Assembly: GCA_000436755.1 (NCBI GenBank)
Contig: FR887338.1
Location: 1-17,257, forward strand
Origin: Clostridium sp. CAG:253
Lineage (GTDB): Bacteria; Bacillota; Clostridia; Lachnospirales; Lachnospiraceae
Length of the DNA: 17,257 nt
Reading direction: 5' to 3'
The position numbers and the translations under genes are program-made. The notes beneath the pieces are model-generated. The model was not told the origin of the DNA. It saw only the letters and a program-made list of their open reading frames with translations, and did not search any database. Below, one piece after another: positions 8,049-14,838 of this stretch (its first letter is position 1; every line of letters starts with the position of its first letter).

Positions 8049-8801
8049 TTATCTGCATTTTTTATATAAAATACACCGCCCGTTTTTGCCTGCTTCCTCG
8101 ACTGCCCCGGTTCGTTTCAAGACAGTCATGGTGGTCTGGGCAAGGCGGAGCGGAATTTTTGCACATTTTGAGAGGTCTTTCGAGGTGAAAGTTTCTGCCA
8201 GATTATCAGGCAGTATCAGACTGTAATCACTTCCGCCGGAAATATAGAGTTCATCATGGAGTGCGACAGGAATGCGGTCGTATCGTGATGAACCTTTTTT
8301 TCGAGTTTCATTCCATCCGTTTAAAAGTCTGTATTCTTCCATGTCAACGAGAACAAGACAGATATGCAGGTTTGGATTTGATAAAAACATACTTATCTTA
8401 TACAGTTCAATAAAAGCGTCGAAGAAAGTTCCTGTTTTAGGAGATTTTCTTTTTTTGGAAATCTCGCCTGTATTTTCGTCTATCCAGTAAAGCCACTTAT
8501 TGTGTGGAATAGGATAGACAATGGTAACGGGGTATTTTTCCAAAAAGACACTCAGTTTTTTTCGCATGGCGTTGAAACTTCTTGTCTGTATTTCTATAAT
8601 CTCGTTGTCACGCAGAATATCGGCGACAAAACGGTCAACTTTTATCTCCTGATGTGAAACGTCAGGTTCATAAAAGTTTTTTAGAACCGCATGCATTGTT
8701 TTTTCTTTTAAAGTGCCGATTCCGTTAGTTTCACGTTCTTTGGCGATGATTTTTTGGCAAGCATCGGCAAAAAGCTGTTGGTCGTATGTTGTGATTGGCA
8801 T
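8049..8801 (-). CDS. Unfamiliar protein: CoiA-like PD-(D/E)xK nuclease fold with C-terminal winged helix (predicted)
   Basis: I do not recognise this 250-aa protein as a named family. What is visible: residues 32-45 are helical (EKTMHAVLKNFYEP), followed by strands around 51-63 with D61 (VADIL). A strand with EIQT (E70, Q72) comes next, then a basic helix (AMRKKLSVFLEKY) and a strand (PVTIVYPI). This order, D...E-x-Q, is that of PD-(D/E)xK nucleases with Gln in the Lys position, as in CoiA-type domains and BglII. Residues about 200-248 look like a winged helix (FTSKDLSKCAKIPLRLAQTT, then a wing ending ILYKK). There is no signal or membrane segment, so it is cytosolic. GGAG-type RBS (complement of 8808-8812, AGGAG) lies 6 nt before the ATG. 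It is monocistronic, between a MATE pump and a spore gene, without a methylase or competence partner. DNA cleavage or repair is inference; a DNA-binding regulator with an inactive nuclease fold is the alternative. Confidence 0.7.
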   Translation of the reverse strand: MPITTYDQQLFADACQKIIAKERETNGIGTLKEKTMHAVLKNFYEPDVSHQEIKVDRFVADILRDNEIIEIQTRSFNAMRKKLSVFLEKYPVTIVYPIPHNKWLYWIDENTGEISKKRKSPKTGTFFDAFIELYKISMFLSNPNLHICLVLVDMEEYRLLNGWNETRKKGSSRYDRIPVALHDELYISGGSDYSLILPDNLAETFTSKDLSKCAKIPLRLAQTTMTVLKRTGAVEEAGKNGRCILYKKCR

Positions 8802-8843
8802 TTGAGTCTCCTGTCTGAAAGGTAGAGTTAAGGATTATTCTAC

Positions 8844-8872
8844 ATCATAGTATATTTTACTGTTTTCTGCAA
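8844..8872 (-). promoter_or_regulatory. Candidate sigma-A promoter for the nuclease-like gene
   Basis: On the minus strand TTGCAG (complement of 8867-8872) and TATGAT (complement of 8844-8849, 5 of 6 to consensus) are 17 nt apart. The predicted start is about 35 nt before the ATG at 8801. It overlaps a plus-strand CATAGTA (8846-8852) that resembles the SigG -10. Confidence 0.45.
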
Positions 8873-8926
8873 ACAATAACCATTGTGCATTATTAAATTT
8901 TGGAAAAAATGGAGGCAGTCTGAAAG

Positions 8927-10399
8927 ATGAGCAGTCATATGCAGCAAAACAGTACAGATAATACAGGACAAAAAAAAACCGGCATTTTTGGAAGCGATTT
9001 CAAGATGCGTCAGCAGGAAATAAGCAGAATATTTAAATTTGATGAGAATTTTGATTTGCTTCATCGTGAAGCTGAGATTGGCGGCAGAAAAGTTTCGATT
9101 TATTCAATAGACGGTTTTCTGCCCGGAGATACCGTAGAAAAACTTATGCAGTTTTTTTATTCAATAAAAGATGAGGACATGCCGGAAAATCTCGCAGATT
9201 TCATAAGCAGAAGTACGCCGTTTGTCGATATTATGGAGATAAAAACGGAACGGGATTTTACGGATAATTTTCTTGCCGGACTTACATGCATGATGATTGA
9301 GGGATATGACGGTATTCTTGCTCTTGACCTTAGGGAATATCCCGGAAGATCAGTGGAGGAACCTGAAAAAGATAAGGTTTTAAGGGGCTCGAGAGATGGA
9401 TTTATTGAGGCACTTATTCCAAATATGGCACTTATCAGAAGAAGAATAAGAGACAAAAATCTTGTATTTAAATTTGCAAGGGTAGGCAGAAGTTCAAGAA
9501 CAGACATAGCTGTTGCCTATATGTGTGGCAGAGTGAACGAAAAAGACATAAAAAAAGTTATGGATAATATAAATTCGATGGATGTCGATTCGCTTACCAT
9601 GAATCAGGAAAGCCTTGCTGAAATGCTTTTTCCGGGAAAGTGGATAAATCCTTTTCCAAAATATAAGTATACGGAGAGACCAGACACGGCGGCGGCAAGT
9701 CTTTTGGAGGGAAGTATAGTTATACTTGTCGATAATTCTCCTGCCGTTATGATTTTACCCACATCATTATTTGGAATTGTTGAAGATGCAAATGATTATT
9801 ATTTTCCGCCGGTTACAGGGACATATTTACGACTGACAAGAATGCTTACAAATATACTTGCGGTTTTTATAACACCTTTATTTCTGCTTCTGATTGAAAA
9901 TCCTGACTGGGTGCCTTCTTGTCTTGAATTTATACTTATTCGTGACGACATAAATGTAGCGCCGATATTTCAATTACTTATACTTGAATTTGCCATTGAC
10001 GGATTAAAGATGGCGGCAGTCAATACGCCGAACATGCTTACAACGCCGCTCAGTATAGTTGCGGGTATTGTATTTGGTGATTATACGGTTGATTCGGGGT
10101 GGTTTAATCCGGAGATAATGCTTTATATGGCATTTGTGGCAGTCGCAAATTATACACAGAGTAATATGGAATTGACATATGCGGTCAAATTTCATCGTAT
10201 AATTCTGCTTATATTAACAAGTATTTTTGGAATATGCGGATTTATAGCGGGAACGGTTATTTTTGCCATATCGCTTCTTATGACGCATACATTGCTGGGA
10301 GAGGGCTATCTTTATCCGATTATACCGTTTGACGGAAGATGTCTGATGAGGAGGTTTTTCCGAATGAGCCTGCCTGCCTATGAGAAAACTCACAGGTAG
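8927..10399 (+). CDS. spoVAF: GerA-family spore germination protein, SpoVAF-like
   Basis: This 490-aa protein belongs to the GerAA/SpoVAF family of inner spore membrane proteins. Members help ion or dipicolinate release during germination; in Bacillus SpoVAF is encoded with the spoVA operon and acts as an ion channel amplifying germination. The N-terminal half (to about 250) is soluble, with the conserved GRVNEKDIKKV at 201. The family block PDTAAASLLEGSIVILVD follows at 252-269. The C-terminal half (about 300-455) carries about five membrane segments. Length matches SpoVAF. GGAGG (8911-8915) lies 11 nt before ATG 8927; an in-frame ATG at 8939 is less favoured. No gerB, gerC or other spoVA gene is adjacent, and a terminator follows, so this is a single-gene unit. 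Assignment to SpoVAF rather than another GerAA paralogue rests on length and isolation and is less certain than the family. Confidence 0.82.
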   Translation: MSSHMQQNSTDNTGQKKTGIFGSDFKMRQQEISRIFKFDENFDLLHREAEIGGRKVSIYSIDGFLPGDTVEKLMQFFYSIKDEDMPENLADFISRSTPFVDIMEIKTERDFTDNFLAGLTCMMIEGYDGILALDLREYPGRSVEEPEKDKVLRGSRDGFIEALIPNMALIRRRIRDKNLVFKFARVGRSSRTDIAVAYMCGRVNEKDIKKVMDNINSMDVDSLTMNQESLAEMLFPGKWINPFPKYKYTERPDTAAASLLEGSIVILVDNSPAVMILPTSLFGIVEDANDYYFPPVTGTYLRLTRMLTNILAVFITPLFLLLIENPDWVPSCLEFILIRDDINVAPIFQLLILEFAIDGLKMAAVNTPNMLTTPLSIVAGIVFGDYTVDSGWFNPEIMLYMAFVAVANYTQSNMELTYAVKFHRIILLILTSIFGICGFIAGTVIFAISLLMTHTLLGEGYLYPIIPFDGRCLMRRFFRMSLPAYEKTHR

Positions 10400-10433
10400 G
10401 AGATGACAGGCTGTTCCACCATAAAAAAACACT

Positions 10434-10476
10434 CGATAATACCAAGAACAGTTTCTTGTATTATTGGATATTTTTT
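10434..10476 (+). terminator. Intrinsic terminator after the spoVAF-like gene
   Basis: A 14-bp stem with one bulged C and one G-T pair (10434-10448 with 10453-10466) closes a CAGT loop. It is followed within four nt by six T at 10471-10476. It lies 35 nt after the stop. Confidence 0.82.
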
Positions 10477-10522
10477 CATGGCTGAACTGTAACAAAATAA
10501 TAAAAAATGTCTAAAAGTTTTA

Positions 10523-10551
10523 TTGCTTTTTTATGCCCTCTGTACTATAAT
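10523..10551 (+). promoter_or_regulatory. Sigma-A promoter for the ion transporter gene
   Basis: TTGCTT (10523-10528) and a perfect TATAAT (10546-10551) are separated by exactly 17 nt. The start would be near 10558, leaving a leader of about 73 nt. The leader holds a direct repeat AGTGTTAT (10568-10575 and 10601-10608), but no riboswitch class I recognise. Confidence 0.65.
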
Positions 10552-10630
10552 AACTCGGTGTGCGAATAGTGTTATATTTTAAATTTTAGTAAGTAGAAAC
10601 AGTGTTATTTTACACAGGAGGCGTAAGAGT

Positions 10631-12076
10631 ATGAAAACAGTAAAGAATAGCTTTTTTGCGATTGTGTCGATGCTTCTTGTTGCAGTTGCCGTAAACCCGG
10701 CAGTATCATTTGCAGCTGAAAAGGGAGCTGAGCAGGAGCTTGGAAAAAGTCTGTCGCTTGCGTACTGTATTCCGTTTGTTGGAATGCTTCTATGTATAGC
10801 GATATGTCCGTTGGTCATCGGAGAGTTATGGGAAAAATATAAAGCAGTAGCAGTAATCTTTTGGTCACTTGCGTTTTTGATACCATTTGCCATAGGTTAT
10901 GGCGGAAGTAAAACTTTTGAAGAATTTCTCGAAGTTATTTTCGGAGATTATATTACATTTATAGTGTTGCTGTTTGGTCTGTTCTGCGTTGCAGGAAATA
11001 TAGCACTTGAGGGAGACCTTGTCGGAACACCTAGGGTAAATATTTTAATGCTTCTTATCGGTACGATTTTGTCAAGTTGGATTGGAACAACAGGAGCAAG
11101 TATGCTCATGATAAGACCGATAATAAGAGCAAATAAATGGCGTAAGAGAAAAGTACAGATAATAGTATTTTTTATATTCCTTGTTTCAAATATCGGGGGA
11201 TGCCTGACACCTGTTGGTGACCCACCGCTTTTGATGGGATTTATGAATGGTGTTGATTTCTTCTGGAGTTTACATCTTATTCCGATATTGGTATTAAATA
11301 TAGTACTTCTTCTTGCACTTTTCTTTATAGTTGATACACATGCGTATAAGAAAGATATTGCAGACGGTCTTAAACCGGAAGTTCTTGAAAATAAGACACC
11401 TATCCGTCTTGTGGGAGCAAAAAATATTATTTTCCTTGCGATGATAGTCGGAGCCGTTATACTCAGTGGTGTACTTCCGCAGATAAGTCCTTTCTTTGCG
11501 AATAATATTCATATATACGGTGAGGTAGAGTTTGGTTATGCATCACTTCTTGAAGTTATCATAATACTTGCCGCAGCATTGCTTTCGTACAAGACTACTG
11601 ATAAGGGCATAAGAGAAGACAACCATTTCACATGGGATGCGATAGAGGAGGTTGCAATACTTTTTATCGGTATATTTATAACAATGATACCTACACTTCT
11701 TATTCTTGAAGTAAAGGGTGGAGAACTCGGAGTTACAAAGCCTTGGCAGTTCTTCTGGATAACAGGATTTTTGTCAAGTTTCCTTGATAATACACCGACG
11801 TATCTTGTATTCTTTAAGACAGCACTTTCACTTGGCTTTAAGGATGGAATACAGGTTACGGGAGGATTTGTTCCGAAAATTCTTCTTATGGCGATTTCGT
11901 CAGGTGCCGTATTTATGGGAGCAAACACATATATAGGAAATGCACCGAACTTTATGGTTCGCTCAATTGCCGAGGAAAACGGTATCAAGATGCCATCATT
12001 CTTCGGATATATGCTATGGTCATTAAGCTGCCTTATACCGGTATTTTTGATTGATATGATAGTATTTTATTTATAA
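10631..12076 (+). CDS. NhaD/CitMHS-type sodium:proton antiporter or carboxylate transporter
   Basis: This 481-aa polytopic membrane protein belongs to the ion transporter superfamily that includes NhaD, ArsB and CitM. It most resembles proteins annotated as sodium:proton antiporter or putative citrate transport (CitMHS_2-like). Twin re-entrant-loop signatures are visible: NIGGCLTPVGDPPLLMGF near 187-204 and, in the second half, LDNTPTYL (385-392) and NAPNF (437-441). The N-terminus (to about A29, ending SFAA) resembles a cleavable signal peptide, which is common in this subgroup. AGGAGG (10616-10621) is 9 nt before ATG 10631. It has its own strong promoter and ends in the hairpin at 12117-12160. 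No partner gene is present, so whether the substrate is Na+/H+ or a di- or tricarboxylate cannot be read from context. Confidence 0.82.
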   Translation: MKTVKNSFFAIVSMLLVAVAVNPAVSFAAEKGAEQELGKSLSLAYCIPFVGMLLCIAICPLVIGELWEKYKAVAVIFWSLAFLIPFAIGYGGSKTFEEFLEVIFGDYITFIVLLFGLFCVAGNIALEGDLVGTPRVNILMLLIGTILSSWIGTTGASMLMIRPIIRANKWRKRKVQIIVFFIFLVSNIGGCLTPVGDPPLLMGFMNGVDFFWSLHLIPILVLNIVLLLALFFIVDTHAYKKDIADGLKPEVLENKTPIRLVGAKNIIFLAMIVGAVILSGVLPQISPFFANNIHIYGEVEFGYASLLEVIIILAAALLSYKTTDKGIREDNHFTWDAIEEVAILFIGIFITMIPTLLILEVKGGELGVTKPWQFFWITGFLSSFLDNTPTYLVFFKTALSLGFKDGIQVTGGFVPKILLMAISSGAVFMGANTYIGNAPNFMVRSIAEENGIKMPSFFGYMLWSLSCLIPVFLIDMIVFYL

Positions 12077-12106
12077 AATGATGCAAAAATCATCATAAAT
12101 TGTATT

Positions 12107-12136
12107 TTGACAGTAAATCCGCTATACTGCTATAAT
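12107..12136 (+). promoter_or_regulatory. Consensus promoter for tatD-rsmA, -10 inside a terminator loop
   Basis: Perfect TTGACA (12107-12112) and perfect TATAAT (12131-12136) are 18 nt apart. The -10 box lies in the 14-nt loop of the hairpin at 12117-12152. RNA would start near 12143, in the 3' arm, so transcripts from this promoter would not carry the hairpin. Confidence 0.75.
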
Positions 12137-12160
12137 GGCTGGTATAGCGGATATTTTTTT
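12117..12160 (+). terminator. Terminator of the ion transporter gene, overlapping the tatD promoter
   Basis: ATCCGCTATAC (12117-12127) and GTATAGCGGAT (12142-12152) are exact 11-bp reverse complements around a 14-nt loop, followed by A and seven T (12154-12160). It has all parts of an intrinsic terminator for transcripts from 10631-12076. As DNA it is also a palindrome flanking the tatD -10 box and could act as an operator. Confidence 0.75.
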
Positions 12161-12177
12161 AGGAGATATAGAATATT

Positions 12178-12957
12178 ATGATTTTTGATACACATGCACA
12201 TTATGATGATGAGAGATTTGACGAGGACAGGGAAGAATTACTTCTTTCGTTGAAAGATAAAGGTATTGGAACTGTTGTAAATGTAGGCGCAAGTGTGGCG
12301 TCTACCAAAAAGACATTTGAAATTGTTAAAGAACATGATTTTATGTACGGTGCGGTCGGTATACATCCGGAAGATGTCGAGAGGCTTGACGAAAGCCACA
12401 TGGAATGGCTTAAAAGTCTTGCCGCCGATGAAAAGATTGTTGCGATAGGTGAGATAGGTCTTGATTACCATTATGATGAGCCGGAAAGAGATGTACAGAA
12501 GAAATGGTTTGCAAGACAGCTTGACCTTGCCTATGAGCTTGATATGCCGATTATTATTCACAGCAGGGATGCGGCAGCAGATACACTCGATATAATGAAA
12601 GCACACCACGGGGACGAGCTTAACGGAGTTATTCATTGTTTTTCGTACAGTCCTGAAATGGCGCAGATTTATCTTGATATGGGATATTATCTTGGAATTG
12701 GCGGAGTGGTTACATTTAAAAACAGTAAAAAACTCAAGGAGGTTGTTAAGATGACCCCGCTTGAGCGTATTGTTCTTGAGACGGACTGTCCTTATCTTAC
12801 TCCTGAACCTCATCGTGGAAAGAGGAACGATTCATCTTACCTTACACATGTGGTTGATTGTATTTCCGAACTTAAAGGAATTTCGGCACAGGAGATAATC
12901 ACTGCAACTTACGAAAATGCGATGAAGATGTATCGTATTGGGAGTTTGACAAAGTAA
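12178..12957 (+). CDS. tatD: TatD family metal-dependent DNase/hydrolase
   Basis: This 259-aa cytosolic TIM-barrel hydrolase has the TatD metal ligands in order: HAH (H6, H8 in FDTHAHYD), E92 (GEIGLDYHY), H128 (IIHSRDA), H153 (IHCFSYS) and D203 (ETDCPYLTPEP). Family members act as 3'-5' exonucleases on DNA or RNA or as D-aminoacyl/other hydrolases, with a role in DNA repair and quality control. Length is normal (about 255-265). The start has AGGAG (12161-12165) 12 nt upstream. It begins a probable two-gene unit with rsmA 67 nt downstream. This pairing is widespread in Firmicutes, often with rnmV between the two; that gene is absent here. Confidence 0.92.
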   Translation: MIFDTHAHYDDERFDEDREELLLSLKDKGIGTVVNVGASVASTKKTFEIVKEHDFMYGAVGIHPEDVERLDESHMEWLKSLAADEKIVAIGEIGLDYHYDEPERDVQKKWFARQLDLAYELDMPIIIHSRDAAADTLDIMKAHHGDELNGVIHCFSYSPEMAQIYLDMGYYLGIGGVVTFKNSKKLKEVVKMTPLERIVLETDCPYLTPEPHRGKRNDSSYLTHVVDCISELKGISAQEIITATYENAMKMYRIGSLTK

Positions 12958-13024
12958 TCCGACAGATTTTGATTATACAATAATAAGCAGCATAAAAGGT
13001 GCAATGGCACAGAAATGAGGGAAA

Positions 13025-13885
13025 ATGGCAACACTTGGAATACCACAGAATACGATAGAAATTTTACAAAAATATAATTTTAGATTTCAGAAGAAATTCG
13101 GTCAGAATTTTCTTATAGATACACATGTTTTGGAGCGGATAATAAGTGAAGCGGGAATTACGAAAGACGATTTTGTCTTGGAGATTGGTCCCGGAATAGG
13201 AACGATGACACAGTATCTTTGTGAGAATGCAAGAGAAGTTATGGCGGTTGAGATAGATGACAATCTCATACCTATACTTGCAGATACTTTGTCTGCTTAT
13301 GACAATGTCACCGTTGTAAATGAGGACATACTTAAACTTGATATTGCAAAAGTAGCAAAGGAGCATAACGGCGGCAGACCGATAAAGGTTGTCGCAAATC
13401 TTCCATATTATATAACAACACCTATCATTATGGGATTGTTTGAAAGTCATGTGCCGCTTGAGAGTATAACAGTCATGGTGCAGAAAGAGGTCGCAGACAG
13501 GATGCAATCGGGACCGGGAACAAAAGATTATGGAGCATTGTCGCTTGCCGTACAGTTTTATTCAAAAGCGGAGATAGTTGCAAATGTTCCCGCAAATTGT
13601 TTTATGCCACGCCCAAATGTCGGCTCTGCTGTAATAAGGCTCACATGTCATGAGGAAAGACAGGTTGACGTGGAAGACGAGAATTTTATGTTTAAAATAA
13701 TAAGAGCATCATTTAATCAGAGAAGAAAAACTCTTCAGAACGGATTAAATAATGCTTCAAATTTAAATGTAAATAAAGAACAGGTTGTCGCAGCATTAGA
13801 AAAAATGGGACTTCCTGCAACCGTTAGAGGCGAGGCGTTAAGTCTTGAACAATTTGCCGCACTTAGCAATCTGTTGAAAGCTTAG
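13025..13885 (+). CDS. rsmA: 16S rRNA (adenine1518-N6/adenine1519-N6)-dimethyltransferase
   Basis: This 286-aa enzyme (KsgA) uses S-adenosylmethionine to dimethylate two adjacent adenines in the 3' terminal helix of 16S rRNA late in 30S assembly; its loss gives kasugamycin resistance. The N-terminus FQKKFGQNFLID is diagnostic. SAM motif I is VLEIGPGIGT (51-60) and motif IV is NLPYY (125-129). The C-terminal region includes RRKTLQNGL. GAGG (13017-13020) lies only 4 nt before ATG 13025, a short spacing. An ATG at 13004 is in frame but meets TGA after four codons, so it cannot be the start. The 3' end overlaps the convergent PAP2 gene by 23 nt. It is probably co-transcribed with tatD. Confidence 0.96.
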   Translation: MATLGIPQNTIEILQKYNFRFQKKFGQNFLIDTHVLERIISEAGITKDDFVLEIGPGIGTMTQYLCENAREVMAVEIDDNLIPILADTLSAYDNVTVVNEDILKLDIAKVAKEHNGGRPIKVVANLPYYITTPIIMGLFESHVPLESITVMVQKEVADRMQSGPGTKDYGALSLAVQFYSKAEIVANVPANCFMPRPNVGSAVIRLTCHEERQVDVEDENFMFKIIRASFNQRRKTLQNGLNNASNLNVNKEQVVAALEKMGLPATVRGEALSLEQFAALSNLLKA

Positions 13886-14567
13886 ACTGCCTGAAAGGCC
13901 TGATATAAATAATAGTGTAGTAAAAGGCAAACAATGCGCAGCCTCCGACAAGGTCTAAAAACGAGTGCTGTTTAAGTGTCAGTGTTGATATGCATATAAG
14001 AATACAGAGTATGAGCGATGAAAGTCTTATGATTTTTATCGCTTTTCTTATTTTGTCGCTTTTAACAATATTTGTATTATCAACATTTCTAAAATAGTAG
14101 CTTCTGCTTATGCCAAAATGGATGGCAACAGAGTTAAAAACGTGAATGCTCGGAAAAACATTAGTATCTGTATCGGTACGGTAAAGTATATCAATGATTG
14201 TCGTAAATATATTGCTGTGGTCAAATGTTTTTGGACGCATTGTTTGCGCATTTGGAAAAACAGTGTAAATAATAAGCGAAGTTGTCATTCCAAGCAGCAA
14301 CACGGCACAACATCTGTAAAAGTCATCAAGATGCTTTGTCTGAAAGAAGAGATAAAGCAGACTGACTGCGACATATAAAAACCATAAAAGATATGGAATT
14401 ATGAAGATTTCACAAAACGGAATATAGTCATCTATTTTGCAATGTATTTCTGTAAAATGTACATTGGTTCTTTTTTCAAGGGTCATAAACCAAAAAAGAT
14501 AAATTGGCATATATAAAATAATAATTGCATGTTTGTACTTAAAAAGAAAATCTTTTAATCTAGTCAT
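13863..14567 (-). CDS. PAP2 family membrane phosphatase
   Basis: This 234-aa integral membrane protein has about six hydrophobic segments and the three PAP2 signatures in divergent form: RP at 111-112 (QTMRPKTF), FPSIHVFNS (H142 as in PSxxH) and STLTLKQHSFLD (H201, D205), where the usual SR is ST. These residues act in lipid phosphate or undecaprenyl-pyrophosphate phosphatases, or in phosphatidyl/inositol phosphotransferases, at the outer membrane face. GAGGA (complement of 14573-14577) lies 5 nt before the ATG. Its last 23 nt are antisense to the rsmA end, leaving no room for a separate terminator. It is a single gene, divergent from the two-component operon. The substrate is not known; loss of the SR arginine may change specificity or activity. 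Confidence 0.8.
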   Translation of the reverse strand: MTRLKDFLFKYKHAIIILYMPIYLFWFMTLEKRTNVHFTEIHCKIDDYIPFCEIFIIPYLLWFLYVAVSLLYLFFQTKHLDDFYRCCAVLLLGMTTSLIIYTVFPNAQTMRPKTFDHSNIFTTIIDILYRTDTDTNVFPSIHVFNSVAIHFGISRSYYFRNVDNTNIVKSDKIRKAIKIIRLSSLILCILICISTLTLKQHSFLDLVGGCALFAFYYTIIYIRPFRQSKLSTDC

Positions 14568-14585
14568 AAAAATCCTCGTTCTGCC

Positions 14586-14624
14586 ATTATAGTGTAACCG
14601 TATTCATATTTAATAAATACGGTT
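14586..14624 (-). promoter_or_regulatory. PAP2 gene promoter with a 9-bp operator-like palindrome
   Basis: On the minus strand a perfect TATAAT (complement of 14586-14591) lies 19 nt before the ATG. The leader would be about 12 nt and just include the ribosome binding site. An exact inverted repeat AACCGTATT/AATACGGTT (14596-14604 and 14616-14624, 11-nt spacer) covers where the -35 box should be, and no -35 consensus is seen. A regulator could bind there. Confidence 0.45.
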
Positions 14625-14796
14625 GATAATAAAAATGCCGTTGCACTGTATGCTGTGGCATGGATTGGTATGTGAAAATGTTTTGCATATGTTGAGATAC
14701 TTTCAGTCAACAAATGTAATGAATAGTTTAGCACAAAAAATTGGATTAAACAATTGTATTCGTATAAACTTTGTAGTAGTTATTTTCTTTTTTTTC

Positions 14797-14805
14797 TGTT
14801 ATAAT
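14797..14805 (+). promoter_or_regulatory. Extended -10 promoter of the two-component operon
   Basis: TGTTATAAT has a perfect TATAAT (14800-14805) with a TGn extension and no clear -35, preceded by a T-rich tract. It is 33 nt before the response-regulator ATG. Confidence 0.55.
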
Positions 14806-14838
14806 GAGAGGTTGGATTTGTGAAGGGAGGAATAAACT

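Noticed and set aside
12238..12813. 191-codon minus-strand open frame inside tatD
   Set aside because: Opposite-strand shadow of a clearly conserved gene, with no start signals or known motifs.
13004..13018. Four-codon leader frame (ATG to TGA) just before rsmA
   Set aside because: Too short to support and it overlaps the rsmA ribosome binding site; most likely chance.
14623..14823. 66-codon plus-strand frame between the PAP2 and response-regulator genes, and a nearby second frame reading AVALYAVAWIGM before a stop at 14673
   Set aside because: The 66-codon frame has no ribosome binding site, ends in a low-complexity FFFF stretch over the promoter region, and starts within the palindrome. 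The second frame is too short to call a gene remnant.
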